DNA of 64,000 nt from contig NZ_CP039432.1 in NCBI RefSeq assembly GCF_005484805.1, positions 2,542,001 through 2,606,000 of the forward strand, written 5' to 3'. Under the pieces are notes generated by a model that did not search any database, was not told the origin of the DNA, and worked only from the letters and a program-made list of their open reading frames with translations. This DNA comes from Rhodococcus sp. SGAir0479 (lineage in GTDB: Bacteria > Actinomycetota > Actinomycetes > Mycobacteriales > Mycobacteriaceae). Positions 45,238 through 54,520 of this stretch are shown one piece after another; within the stretch, counting starts at the first letter, position 1, and the number at the start of each line of letters is the position of its first letter. The position numbers were made by a program, and so were the translations under genes.

Positions 45238-45918
45238 CTACCTTCGCGCGCCGCCGCGCGCGAGGATCCCGCCGACCACGACGCCGGTGAGGGCCAACGC
45301 GGCCCCCACCGCCGCCGAAGCGAACAGTGCTGGGGCGGAGACGGACTCGCCGCTCCGAGCGGGGACGGCCGACACCCCGACCGCGCGCGCCGCGGACGCC
45401 ACGGGCGCGGCCGGCGAGGCACCCGCGACGATCTCGGCTGCTTCGACGACGTCCGCCGGGGCCTCGGCCACCGGTATGCCGTCGACGATCACACCGTCGA
45501 TGCCCTTGAAGAAGACGCCCGCCATCTTCTTGGCCACACCGGTGATCATGCGCTGGCCGACGCCACCGACCATGCCGCCGACCACGGCATCGGCGTCGTA
45601 GCTCAGCAGAGTGCCGCCGCCCTCGCACTCTTCGAGCCGCACCGTGACGTCGGCCTTCACCGTGCCCGGGGCGCCCGAGCCGGATGCGGTGAGCACGAAG
45701 GACTCCGGCCGATTCTGTTGCGACAGAATCACTTCTCCGTCGTAGGTGCCCTTGATGGAGGCGACGCCCGCCGTGATCGACAACTTGTAGTGATTGTCGG
45801 CGAGCTGCTCGAGCGACTGCACGCCCGGGATCGTGGCGGCAAGCACACGCCCGTCCTGCAGGTTGTCGTACACGACCTCGGGCGGAGCCAACAGCTGCGC
45901 GGTGCCGGCGATTCTCAT
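45238..45918 (-). CDS. CoxG-like SRPBCC protein with C-terminal membrane anchor
   Basis: The 226-residue protein begins MRIAGTAQLLAPPEVVYDNLQDGRVLAATIPGVQ, typical of CoxG, a lipid-binding SRPBCC fold (residues 1-150). An alanine-rich linker (151-195) leads to a membrane segment at about 196-220 and an RGGARR end. CoxG proteins accompany CO-dehydrogenase-type enzymes and have been tied to membrane attachment and quinone delivery. Its ATG overlaps the Mo-subunit stop by 4 nt. Confidence 0.88.
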   Translation of the reverse strand: MRIAGTAQLLAPPEVVYDNLQDGRVLAATIPGVQSLEQLADNHYKLSITAGVASIKGTYDGEVILSQQNRPESFVLTASGSGAPGTVKADVTVRLEECEGGGTLLSYDADAVVGGMVGGVGQRMITGVAKKMAGVFFKGIDGVIVDGIPVAEAPADVVEAAEIVAGASPAAPVASAARAVGVSAVPARSGESVSAPALFASAAVGAALALTGVVVGGILARGGARR

Positions 45919-48419
45919 TCGTTCTCCTCGCTCTGGGACGCTGCGTGCGTCAGACGCAGCTCGAACAACTCGGAAGGTGATATCGGCATGGACCGGATCG
46001 GGATGCCCTCGGCATCCTCGATCGCGGCGGCGATGACCGCCGACGTCGGGATCACGCCAGCCTCGCCGGCGCCCTTCATGCCGAGCGGATTGAGACCGGA
46101 CGGGGTGACGGTGTGGTCCATGTCGAGGGAGTCGGGCATCTCGGTGACGAAGGGCATCAGGAAATCCATGTACGACGCGTTGAGCATCTGCCCGTGCTCG
46201 TCGTAGACGATCCTCTCGTACAACGCGCCGCCGATCCCCTGCGCGACAGCGCCCTCGACCTGCCCTTCGACGATGCGGGGATTGATGACGTTGCCGCAGT
46301 CGTGCACCACCGCGTACTTCCGCACGTGGATCTCGGCGGTGACCGGGTCGGTCTCGACGATCGCGGCGTGCACACCGGACGCGAAGGTCGACGTCGGCGG
46401 CGAGTAGTAGCCGGTGGCCTCCAGGCCCGGCTGTTCGCCTTCCCGGACCGGGGGCACGGTCATGTCCGTCTCGGTGGACGCGAATCCCGTCGCCTGCCGC
46501 GACGACTCGTCGAACGCGTACCGCAGCGGATTCGACAGCACCGCGACCACACCGAGCGGTATCGACGTGCCGGTGGCACCGGGTTCCGTGCCCTTCCGGC
46601 AGACGTGCCCGCCGCGCAGTTCCAGATCGTCCGGATCCAGGTGCAGGTGCTCACCGGCGATCTTCCGTGCCTTCTCCGCGACCATCTGCGCCGCGACGTG
46701 GAAGGCGGAACCCGACATGACCGCACCGCGTGACGCGAACGTGCCGACGGCGTACCCGAACCGTCTGGTATCGCCCGTGACGATCTCGACGTCGGAGACG
46801 GGCACCCCCAGATCGTCGGCGACGATCTGCGCGAAGGACGTCTGGTGTCCCTGGCCCTGCGTGGTCAGACCCGTTGCGGCCTTGACCTTCCCGGAGGTCT
46901 CGACGAGGACGTGGGCGCCCTCGTACGGTCCCGGCCCGGTGCCCTCGACGTACGCGCCGACGCCGATACCGACGGTGCGACCCTGCGCCTCGGCTCGCCG
47001 CTTGTACTCGGGGAAGCCGTCCCAGTCGATCAGCTCCTTCAGCTTGTCGATCCCGGCCTGGTAGTCCCCGGTGTCGTAGATGAGCGGCCGCCCGTCCTGG
47101 AACATCAGACCGAAGTCGTACGGCATCTCCTCCGGCCGAATGAGATTGGCCTCACGGACCGCGAGGACGTCCTTGCCGAGGTACTGGGCGATGGCATCCA
47201 TCGAGCGTTCCATCGCGAACACGGCCTGGGGGCGCCCCGCACCCCGGTAGGGCGTCACCAGCACGGTGTTGGTGTACAGCGAGTACGCGTCCACCCGGAA
47301 GGATCTCGGCTTGTACGGCCCGAGCACCTGCGTGGAGGTGTTCAGCATGACGATGATGCCGTAGGGCAGGTACGCGCCGTTGTCGTGCCAGAACGTGAAG
47401 TCGAAGGCCAGCAGCCTGCCTTCGTCGTCGAATCCGACCGTGACCTGCTGGAGCTGGCCGCGCTCGTGAGCGCTCGACACGAAATGTTCGCGGCGGTCCT
47501 CCACCCACTTGACCTCACTGGAGATTCCCGCGCGGCCGAGTTGGCGTGCGGCCCACGTGACCATCACCTCCTCCGGCCAGGGGTGCACGATCTTCACGCC
47601 GAAACCGCCACCGACGTCGGGCGCGATGCAGTGCACCTTGTTGTGCGCCATGTTCAGTCGCGCCGCGATGGCGGCGCGCGCCGAGGTCGACGTCTGTGTG
47701 GAGGTCCAGAAGGTGAGGGTCTGCTCGTCGTCGTCCCACCGCGCGTAGACGCCCTTGCCTTCCATCGGCATCGAGGCGGACCGCTCGATCTCGAGGTCCA
47801 ACGTCAGCCGGTGCGGGGCCGAGGCCAACTCGGCGTCGACGTCACCGAAGCCGTGCTGCAGGTGCGCGGCGACGTTGTCGGGGACATCGGCGTGGACGGC
47901 ATTCTCGGCGCGGCGCGCCACGTCGATGCCGACGACGGGCGGCAGCATCTCGTAGCCCACCTCGATCAGCGCGCAGGCGTCCTCGGCGATGTACCGGTTG
48001 TCCGCGACGACCATCGCGATGGCCTCGCCGACGTGGTTGACCTCGTCCTTGGCCAGCGGATACCCGTTGCGGGGTGCCGTGATCGCGGGGTGCGGGATCA
48101 GGAGCGGCAGGTTCTCCGCCATACCGGCCGAGTCCGCCTCGAGGTCCTCGTAGGTGTAGATCGCGTGCACCCCGGCCAGCTCCGAGGCGGCATCGGTGTC
48201 GATCCCGGTGATCCGCGCGTGCGCGTGCGGTGAGCGTACGAAGGCCGCGATCAGGGCATTGTGGCCGAGGTCGTCGAGGTACCGCCCGTTGCCGCTGAGC
48301 AGGCGCGCGTCCTCACTCCGGGGAATCGGCTTGCCGAAGTACCGGTCCGGCTCGGACGCCACCTCGGACGCCGCGGCCGTGGCGGGGCGCTCGGCGGGCT
48401 GGGGTTTGGTGACGCTCAT
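45915..48419 (-). CDS. Molybdenum hydroxylase large subunit (form II CoxL-like)
   Basis: The 834-residue protein binds the Mo cofactor of the xanthine oxidase family. Seen are DVGGGFGVK (about 268-275), the PYRGAGR signature (390-396), GQGHQTSFAQIVADDLGV and KGAGEAG with the catalytic base Glu786. PYRGAGR corresponds to the form II AYRGAGR loop; the AYxCSFR loop of true CO dehydrogenase is absent. It likely hydroxylates a heterocycle or aldehyde. Starts and stops overlap both neighbours by 4 nt. Confidence 0.93.
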   Translation of the reverse strand: MSVTKPQPAERPATAAASEVASEPDRYFGKPIPRSEDARLLSGNGRYLDDLGHNALIAAFVRSPHAHARITGIDTDAASELAGVHAIYTYEDLEADSAGMAENLPLLIPHPAITAPRNGYPLAKDEVNHVGEAIAMVVADNRYIAEDACALIEVGYEMLPPVVGIDVARRAENAVHADVPDNVAAHLQHGFGDVDAELASAPHRLTLDLEIERSASMPMEGKGVYARWDDDEQTLTFWTSTQTSTSARAAIAARLNMAHNKVHCIAPDVGGGFGVKIVHPWPEEVMVTWAARQLGRAGISSEVKWVEDRREHFVSSAHERGQLQQVTVGFDDEGRLLAFDFTFWHDNGAYLPYGIIVMLNTSTQVLGPYKPRSFRVDAYSLYTNTVLVTPYRGAGRPQAVFAMERSMDAIAQYLGKDVLAVREANLIRPEEMPYDFGLMFQDGRPLIYDTGDYQAGIDKLKELIDWDGFPEYKRRAEAQGRTVGIGVGAYVEGTGPGPYEGAHVLVETSGKVKAATGLTTQGQGHQTSFAQIVADDLGVPVSDVEIVTGDTRRFGYAVGTFASRGAVMSGSAFHVAAQMVAEKARKIAGEHLHLDPDDLELRGGHVCRKGTEPGATGTSIPLGVVAVLSNPLRYAFDESSRQATGFASTETDMTVPPVREGEQPGLEATGYYSPPTSTFASGVHAAIVETDPVTAEIHVRKYAVVHDCGNVINPRIVEGQVEGAVAQGIGGALYERIVYDEHGQMLNASYMDFLMPFVTEMPDSLDMDHTVTPSGLNPLGMKGAGEAGVIPTSAVIAAAIEDAEGIPIRSMPISPSELFELRLTHAASQSEENE

Positions 48420-49060
48420 GCCCGTCCCGCCTTTCCGCCCACCGGCGCGGTGGTGCCGCGGACCTTGCCCTCGAGGGAGGCCCGGGCGGCCGCGTCGTCG
48501 GGCCCCAGGGGCGAGCCACCCGCACGCTCGCGCGTGATCTCCGCCGCCCGCAGGACCGCCGCCCGAATGTTCTGGTACCCGGTGCACCGGCACAGGTTGC
48601 CGGCAATCGCCTCGGTCGCCTCCTCCCGGGTGGGGGACGGATTCTCCTCGAGGAACGCCGCGATCGTCGTCACGAATCCCGGTGTGCAGAAACCGCACTG
48701 GAGACCGTGACAGTCGACGAATGCCTGCTGCACGGGATGCAATGTCCCGTCGGGCTCGACGAGGCCCTCCACCGTCGTGACGGACCTGCTCTCCAGACTC
48801 GCCGCGAGCACCAGGCACGATCGCACCGGCTTGCCGTCGAGCAGCACCGTGCACGCGCCGCACACGCCGTGCTCGCATCCCACGTGGGTTCCGGTCCGGC
48901 GGAGGTGATGCCGGATCGCGTCCGACGCGAGCGTCCTCGACGGCAGGATCACCGTCTGGGTCACCGAGTTCAGGGTGAAGGTCACCGCCACATGCTGTTC
49001 GCCGGTCTCCTCCTGCAGGTCGGCGAGTTGCTCGTCGATGCCCCGTGTCGTCTTCGTCAT
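48416..49060 (-). CDS. Molybdenum hydroxylase iron-sulfur subunit (CoxS-like)
   Basis: The 214-residue protein holds two [2Fe-2S] clusters. The plant-type cluster uses Cys62, 67, 70 and 82 (GCEHGVCGAC ... SC), and the second uses Cys122, 125, 157 and 159 (QCGFC ... CRC). A C-terminal tail of about 45 residues is longer than usual and alanine-rich. GGAGGAG 8 nt before the ATG supports the start. It carries electrons from the Mo subunit to FAD. Confidence 0.96.
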   Translation of the reverse strand: MTKTTRGIDEQLADLQEETGEQHVAVTFTLNSVTQTVILPSRTLASDAIRHHLRRTGTHVGCEHGVCGACTVLLDGKPVRSCLVLAASLESRSVTTVEGLVEPDGTLHPVQQAFVDCHGLQCGFCTPGFVTTIAAFLEENPSPTREEATEAIAGNLCRCTGYQNIRAAVLRAAEITRERAGGSPLGPDDAAARASLEGKVRGTTAPVGGKAGRA

Positions 49061-49062
49061 CC

Positions 49063-49974
49063 TCACGCTCCTCCCACCGAAACCAGTTCGTTCACGCGGA
49101 CACTCGTCGCGTCCTGCGCCGCGGCAAATCCGACACGTGCGGTCAGGGCGGCAACCAACTGCGAGCGGTACCCGGCCGTGGCGTGGATGTCGGCCTCGGT
49201 CTCGATCGTCTCGCGCGCCCTCTCGGACAGCGCCTGCCACAGCGGATCCCGGGCGTCGCTCGCGGACGCGCCGCCGAGAACGTCGGTGTAGTCGACGACG
49301 TCGCCGAGTTCGCCCGCGGACACGTACGCCATGCGGGCCGACGTGACGACACCGCCCTCGACGCGGACCTGCGCGGCCACACCGACGAGCGCGTAGTCAC
49401 CGTGCCTGCGGGCGATCTCGTCGATCGCGGTACCGACGCCGGGGCGCGCGGCCGGCACCGTGACACTCGTGGCGATCTCGTCCGGCTCGAGCGCCGATTC
49501 GAGCGGTCCGACGAACAGTTCGGCCGCGGGGATCTCGCGGGTGCCCCGGACGGACCGCGCCGTCACCGTCCCGCCGAGCAACGCCACCACGGCCGGCATC
49601 TCCGCCGAGGGGTCGGCGTGCACGATGGAACCGACGGTCGTGCCGCGATTGCGAATCGTCGGGTGCGCGACGAGGCGTAGGGCGCGGCCGAGCAACGGTT
49701 GCACGCGCGCTGCGGCCGGGTCGGCCTCGAGGGCCGCGTGGCGGGTGAGCGCCCCGAACGTGACACCCGACTGTCCGGAGGCGGTGACGGCGTCCAGGTC
49801 GGGGAGGGCACCGATGTCCACGAGGTGCGCAGGCGCCGCGAGCCGCATCGACAGCAGCGGAATCAGCGACTGCCCACCCGCGAGTACCTTGCCCTCGTGC
49901 GCTACCTGCGCCAATACCGTGCACGCCTCGTCGATCGACCCGGGCCGGTGGTAAGTCAGTGGCGACGGTTTCAT
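49063..49974 (-). CDS. Molybdenum hydroxylase FAD subunit (CoxM-like)
   Basis: The 303-residue protein has the FAD motifs AGGQSLIPLLSMR (32-44) and HPTIRNRGTTVGSIVHADP, typical of CO-dehydrogenase and nicotinate-hydroxylase medium subunits. It passes electrons to an acceptor. It is first of the M-S-L-G gene order and lies 2 nt before the CoxS-like gene. Confidence 0.94.
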   Translation of the reverse strand: MKPSPLTYHRPGSIDEACTVLAQVAHEGKVLAGGQSLIPLLSMRLAAPAHLVDIGALPDLDAVTASGQSGVTFGALTRHAALEADPAAARVQPLLGRALRLVAHPTIRNRGTTVGSIVHADPSAEMPAVVALLGGTVTARSVRGTREIPAAELFVGPLESALEPDEIATSVTVPAARPGVGTAIDEIARRHGDYALVGVAAQVRVEGGVVTSARMAYVSAGELGDVVDYTDVLGGASASDARDPLWQALSERARETIETEADIHATAGYRSQLVAALTARVGFAAAQDATSVRVNELVSVGGA

Positions 49975-50061
49975 CTCTCAAATCCTGCCTGCATCCAGAG
50001 CGCGACGTTTCGTGAAAATGTGACAAGCCTGACAGTTCGGCGATGGCAGATGTATTCCAGG

Positions 50062-51492
50062 TCACACCGAGGGGGCCGGGACACGCGCGCCCTCGTCGGG
50101 GTCGGTGTCCGGTTGGGGCGCCGAATTCGTCGGGCGAGTGGGCTCGGTGTCGGTGTCCCGGGGCGCGATCGCGCGGCACAGGTGGTACATCACGATGACG
50201 ACGATCGTGCCGAGGGCGATGCCGCTGAGCGAGAAGGTGTCGGTGAACCTCAGCGTGGTGTCGCCGATCGCGATGATCAGACCGGCGGCGACCGGCATCA
50301 GGTTGAGGGGGTTGCCGAAGTCGACACCGTTCTCCTTCCAGATCTTGGCGCCGAGCAGGCCGATGATGCCGTACAGGACGACGGTGATGCCGCCGAGGAC
50401 ACCTCCCGGGGTCGCGGAGATGACGGCTCCGAACTTCGGCGAGAATCCCAGCAGCATCGCGATCACCCCGGCCGCGGCGTACGCCGCGGTGGAGTACACC
50501 TTGGTGGCCGCCATGACGCCGATGTTCTCCGCGTACGTGGTGGTGGGCGAGCCGCCGACGCCGGTGGCGATGGCGGTCGCGAAACCGTCTGCGGCCAGCG
50601 CGCGTCCCATCATCGGGTCGAGATCCGTCCCGGTGATCTCGGCGACGGCCTTCACGTGGCCGGCGTTCTCGGCGATCAGGGCGATGACTCCGGGCAGGAC
50701 CAGGACGATGAACGTGAGGCTGAACGACGGGGCGTGGATGCCCACGACGCCGTTGGCCTCGTCCGAGAAGGGCGGCAACCCGAACCAGGGCGCGGACGCG
50801 ACACCGTCCCAGTTGACGCGGAAGTGTTCGGTGACTTCGCCGGCCGTCGGATCGTAGGACGTGACCGGCCCGAATCGGTCGAGCACCCAGGACAGTCCGT
50901 ACCCGAACAACAGGGACAGGAAGATCGCGACCCGGCCCAGAAACCCTCGGAGCACCACGCTCGACACCACCAGCACGACCATCACGATCAGCGCCACCCA
51001 CTGGTCCTGCGGCCAGTAGGTGCCGGCGACGACCGGCGCCAGGTTGAAGCCGATCAGCATGACCACCGCACCGGTCACGACGGGGGGAAGGATCTTGAAC
51101 ACGACACCGCCGCCGAGGAAGTGGACGGCCACACCGATCGCGGCGAGCACCAGGCCGGACACCATGATCGCGCCGGTCACCTGGGCCGAGGTACCGCCCT
51201 GCGCGCGGATGGCGGCGATACCGCCGACGAACGCGGCCGACGTGCCGAGGTAACTCGGGATCCGGCCCTTCACCACCAGCAGGAAGAACAGCGTGCAGAA
51301 CCCCGACAACATCACTGCCAGTTGCGGATTGAGTCCCATGATGATGGGGAACACGAACGTGGCGCCGAACATGGAGACGACGTGCTGTCCGCCGAGCCCG
51401 ATCGTGCGGCCCCAGGTCAATCGTTCATCGGGCGCGACCACTTGTCCCGGTTCGATGGTCTTACCGTCTCCGTGCAACGTCCACATGGGCAT
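50062..51492 (-). CDS. NCS2-family purine/pyrimidine permease
   Basis: The 476-residue membrane protein is of the uracil/xanthine permease type. Visible are FVFPIIMGLNPQLAVMLSG, the helix with IAENAGHVKAVAEITG and the GVGGSPTTTYAENIGVMAATKVYS substrate loop (the TTYAENIG motif of uracil-type members). It probably imports the cluster substrate by proton symport. The ATG at 51492 has AAAGG 8 nt upstream. The acidic C-terminus is unusual but harmless. Confidence 0.93.
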   Translation of the reverse strand: MPMWTLHGDGKTIEPGQVVAPDERLTWGRTIGLGGQHVVSMFGATFVFPIIMGLNPQLAVMLSGFCTLFFLLVVKGRIPSYLGTSAAFVGGIAAIRAQGGTSAQVTGAIMVSGLVLAAIGVAVHFLGGGVVFKILPPVVTGAVVMLIGFNLAPVVAGTYWPQDQWVALIVMVVLVVSSVVLRGFLGRVAIFLSLLFGYGLSWVLDRFGPVTSYDPTAGEVTEHFRVNWDGVASAPWFGLPPFSDEANGVVGIHAPSFSLTFIVLVLPGVIALIAENAGHVKAVAEITGTDLDPMMGRALAADGFATAIATGVGGSPTTTYAENIGVMAATKVYSTAAYAAAGVIAMLLGFSPKFGAVISATPGGVLGGITVVLYGIIGLLGAKIWKENGVDFGNPLNLMPVAAGLIIAIGDTTLRFTDTFSLSGIALGTIVVIVMYHLCRAIAPRDTDTEPTRPTNSAPQPDTDPDEGARVPAPSV

Positions 51493-51670
51493 ACTCGGGC
51501 CTTTCGAACGAAGGGCGGTGCCTGCTGCGACCACGGGCCGGGGCCGACACACCCGTCCACGGTGTGCTGCAGCTCACAGTTGCACCTCGATAGGAGGGAA
51601 ACGCTAATACAGCGCTATCGCGGCGGCGTGAGAGCAATGTGCCAGTGCGGAACGGAAGATATTGGCAATG
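51493..51670. promoter_or_regulatory. Promoter region of the permease
   Basis: This 178-nt gap between the PucR and permease genes must carry the permease promoter. It includes the inverted repeat cgct-aatac-agcg at 51602-51614. I cannot place -10 and -35 boxes with confidence. Confidence 0.4.
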
Positions 51671-53308
51671 TTAGGAATTGATGCCACGCATGGCGATGAT
51701 CTTCAGCGCGAGTGAGAGATCGAGACGCAGAGCGGGGTGCGCGGTGAAGGGCCCGAGCATCTTCTCCAGCTTCACGACCCGATAGCGCAGGGTGTTGTAG
51801 TGAAAGTGCAACTGCCGCGCGGTTTCCGCGATGTTGATGTTCGTCGCCAGAAGGACCTCGAGGGTGCGGCGCATGTCCTGCGCCTCGGCGGTGTCCTCGG
51901 TGAGTTCCCGCAACGTCTCCCGCGCGAAGGACTCGAGCTCCTCGGGTTCGTCGACGAGGCTGAGTAGTCGGTACACCCCCAGCTCGTCGAAGTGCGTCAC
52001 GGCCCACTCCCCGGAGATGCGCCGACCCACCTCGAGCGCGGTCCGCGCCTGGCTGTAGAGCGCGGGAAGGTCGTCCACGGAGGCCGAGACGCGCGATACG
52101 CCCACACCGAACGGCCGACGGCCCCCGCCGCCCGCGCCGCGCACGTGGGCGACGAGTTCGTGGACGAGGGTCATCGTGTCGGCGCCCTCCCCCATCAGGA
52201 CCACGGTTTCCGTCGAGAGCGCGGTCACCACCGCCCCGGGATCACGCGCCGCGACGGCGCCGGAGAACGCTCGCGCCTGCCTCTCGACGACCGGCATCCG
52301 GTTCGGGGCCGCGGCGGCGTCCGTGTCGACGGGGTCCGGTTCGATCGCGAGGACGACGATCGGGCGCGACAGATCCCACCCGAACGTCCTGGCGTGCGCC
52401 ACCACCCGGTCGGGGTCGCCGCCACGGCCACGCAGCAGGTCGCGGACGAAGTTCGCCCGATGCTTCTCCTCGACGGCCGCGACTGCGAGTTCGCGGGTCA
52501 CCACCAGCGCGCACACCTCCGCGGCCCGCTCGACGAGGTACAACTCCTCGTCGGCCAGTGAGCGGGACGCCGTGAAGAACGCGAGCCGTCCGTGATCGAT
52601 GCCGTTCGCGGAGACCGCGGAGACGGCGATGAACCCGTTGCCGAGCTCACGCCGCCCCAGCCCGCCCTCCACGGAGTCCGTCCGCAGCCGTCCCGTCGCG
52701 TCGAGCGCACTACTGGCCGTCAGCCGGCACAGATCGGCGTCCTCCCCGGCCCGGCTGATCTGCCGGCCGTCCGGAGTCGTGACGAGCACCGCGCCACCGA
52801 GCGCCCGCGCGAGCGCCGCGGCGAGCTCCCGGTGACCACCGCCCGTCATCACCACCGACATCAGATCGTGCCGCACATGGTCGGCGGCCAACACCGCGTC
52901 GATCTGGCGGGCCGCCATGCGGTCGAGGGACCGGGAGATCTCGTGCCCGGAACAGCAGGCCGCCGTGAACGTCACCACGGGGATTCCGGCCTCGGTCGCG
53001 GCGTCCGCCAGCTCGCGCGGAAGGTCGGGGCCGGTGTCCAGCCGCACCGCGAGAGCGGCGACACCGCGTCGGTCGAGCCGGGCGACGAAGTCGGACACCG
53101 ACGCCAGCCGCGCCAGGACGCTGCCGGACGTGACGAGCAGCTGGTCGCGGCGAAGCCACGGCCCGACGTCCGGTACTGCCATCACGGCGACGTTCGTGAT
53201 CGCCCCCGCGGCGGCCGGACGTTCGGTGACCAGCGCCGCTCCGGGCAGGAGTCCGGATGCCAGCAGGGTATCGAGCGGAACCGGTGCGAACGTGTTCGAC
53301 GCCGTCAC
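51671..53308 (-). CDS. PucR-family transcriptional regulator
   Basis: The 545-residue protein has an N-terminal PucR domain (VPLDTLLASGLLPGAALVTERP to about residue 120), a GGDEF-like central region and the C-terminal helix-turn-helix ATNINIAETARQLHFHYNTLRYRVVKLEKML. PucR-type proteins activate purine and other nitrogen-compound catabolism genes. Its place between the permease and XdhC genes makes it the likely cluster regulator. The GTG at 53308 is used; the ribosome site is weak. Confidence 0.9.
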   Translation of the reverse strand: MTASNTFAPVPLDTLLASGLLPGAALVTERPAAAGAITNVAVMAVPDVGPWLRRDQLLVTSGSVLARLASVSDFVARLDRRGVAALAVRLDTGPDLPRELADAATEAGIPVVTFTAACCSGHEISRSLDRMAARQIDAVLAADHVRHDLMSVVMTGGGHRELAAALARALGGAVLVTTPDGRQISRAGEDADLCRLTASSALDATGRLRTDSVEGGLGRRELGNGFIAVSAVSANGIDHGRLAFFTASRSLADEELYLVERAAEVCALVVTRELAVAAVEEKHRANFVRDLLRGRGGDPDRVVAHARTFGWDLSRPIVVLAIEPDPVDTDAAAAPNRMPVVERQARAFSGAVAARDPGAVVTALSTETVVLMGEGADTMTLVHELVAHVRGAGGGGRRPFGVGVSRVSASVDDLPALYSQARTALEVGRRISGEWAVTHFDELGVYRLLSLVDEPEELESFARETLRELTEDTAEAQDMRRTLEVLLATNINIAETARQLHFHYNTLRYRVVKLEKMLGPFTAHPALRLDLSLALKIIAMRGINS

Positions 53309-53407
53309 CGCACCACCCTGCTCCTCTGATCTGCGCGCCCCCGAAACTCGGCAGCGCGCCACACGGACTTCGAGATCATCTCTCCCGAGGGCGGTGAAGT
53401 CCAGCGC

Positions 53408-54520
53408 TCAAGCCGGGCAGTCCGCGGGGCGGACATCGCTCCGCCGGTCCCGGTGGATCGGGCCGTCGAGATCACGCAGTTCGAGTGCCGTTGCCGAGCG
53501 TGCCACCTTCATCATCTCCGCGAGGATCGACACCGCGGTCTCTTCGGGCGTTCGCGCGCCGAGGTCGAGGCCGATCGGCGAGTGCAGTCGGCCCAGTTCG
53601 TCGTCGGTCAGGCCCCTCTCCCGCAGCAAGGCGACGCGGCGCTCGTGGGTGGCCCGACTGCCCATGGCCCCCACGTACGAGGCGTCCGAGCGGAGCGCGC
53701 GTTCGAGCAGTGGAATGTCGAACTTCTCGTCGTGCGTGAGAACGGCCATCACCGTGTGCGCGTCGACGGGCGCGGCCTCGAGGAATCGGTGCGGCCACAT
53801 CACGACCACCTCGTCCGCGCCGGGGAACCGGGCCCGGGTGGCGAACACCGGGCGGGCGTCCACGACGGTCACGTGGTAGCCCGCGAAGGAGCCGAGCGTG
53901 CACATCGCCGCCGCGAAGTCGACCGCGCCGAACACGTACATCCGCGGCCGCGGCGCGAACACCTCGACCATGGCCGACGCGCACGACCCTGTCGCCGGTT
54001 CGAACGCGTAGACCGTCGACGTGCCTGCCGCCGACCGCGAGCGGATGTCGGCGACTTCCGACTCGGCCACCTCCACCGCCCCCCGCGAGGAGGCCGCGGT
54101 GACCACGGTGTGGCGAGCCGGCCGCCCCGAATCCGTGGCGGTCACCACCGCGACGGGCTCACCCTCGCGGACGAGGCGTGCCACCTCGGCGAACTGCGGG
54201 TACGCGGCACGGTCGACCCGTTGCACGAACACCTCGATCGTCCCGCCGCACGTCAGCCCCACCCCGATGGCATCGTCGTCGGCCACGCAGAACACCTCCG
54301 TCCGGCTGCATCCGTCGGCGAGGACCTCGATTGCCGACTCGTACACGGCGCTCTCGACGCATCCCCCGGACACGCTGCCGAGGACCTCGCCGGCCGTGGA
54401 CACCGCCATCGCCGCGCCGGGCGTGCGTGGTGACGACTTCCACGTGCGCACGACCGTCGCGAGCGCGAACGCCTCGCCCCGGTCGAACCACGCCGTGAGT
54501 TCCGTCAGGATGTCGCGCAT
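53408..54520 (-). CDS. XdhC/CoxI-family maturation factor
   Basis: The 370-residue protein has an N-terminal XdhC domain (FALATVVRTWKSSPRTPGAAMAVS ... SVSGGCVES) and a C-terminal Rossmann part (VFGAVDFAAAMCTLGSFAGYHVTVVDARP). XdhC proteins bind and sulfurate the Mo cofactor for insertion into hydroxylases such as xanthine dehydrogenase. The first 16 nt overlap the amidase end, and GAGGAGG supports the ATG at 54520. Confidence 0.93.
   Translation of the reverse strand: MRDILTELTAWFDRGEAFALATVVRTWKSSPRTPGAAMAVSTAGEVLGSVSGGCVESAVYESAIEVLADGCSRTEVFCVADDDAIGVGLTCGGTIEVFVQRVDRAAYPQFAEVARLVREGEPVAVVTATDSGRPARHTVVTAASSRGAVEVAESEVADIRSRSAAGTSTVYAFEPATGSCASAMVEVFAPRPRMYVFGAVDFAAAMCTLGSFAGYHVTVVDARPVFATRARFPGADEVVVMWPHRFLEAAPVDAHTVMAVLTHDEKFDIPLLERALRSDASYVGAMGSRATHERRVALLRERGLTDDELGRLHSPIGLDLGARTPEETAVSILAEMMKVARSATALELRDLDGPIHRDRRSDVRPADCPA

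Noticed and set aside
45238-49974. Carbon monoxide dehydrogenase operon
   Set aside because: Gene order M-S-L-G fits, but the large subunit lacks the AYxCSFR loop; the neighbours indicate heterocycle catabolism.
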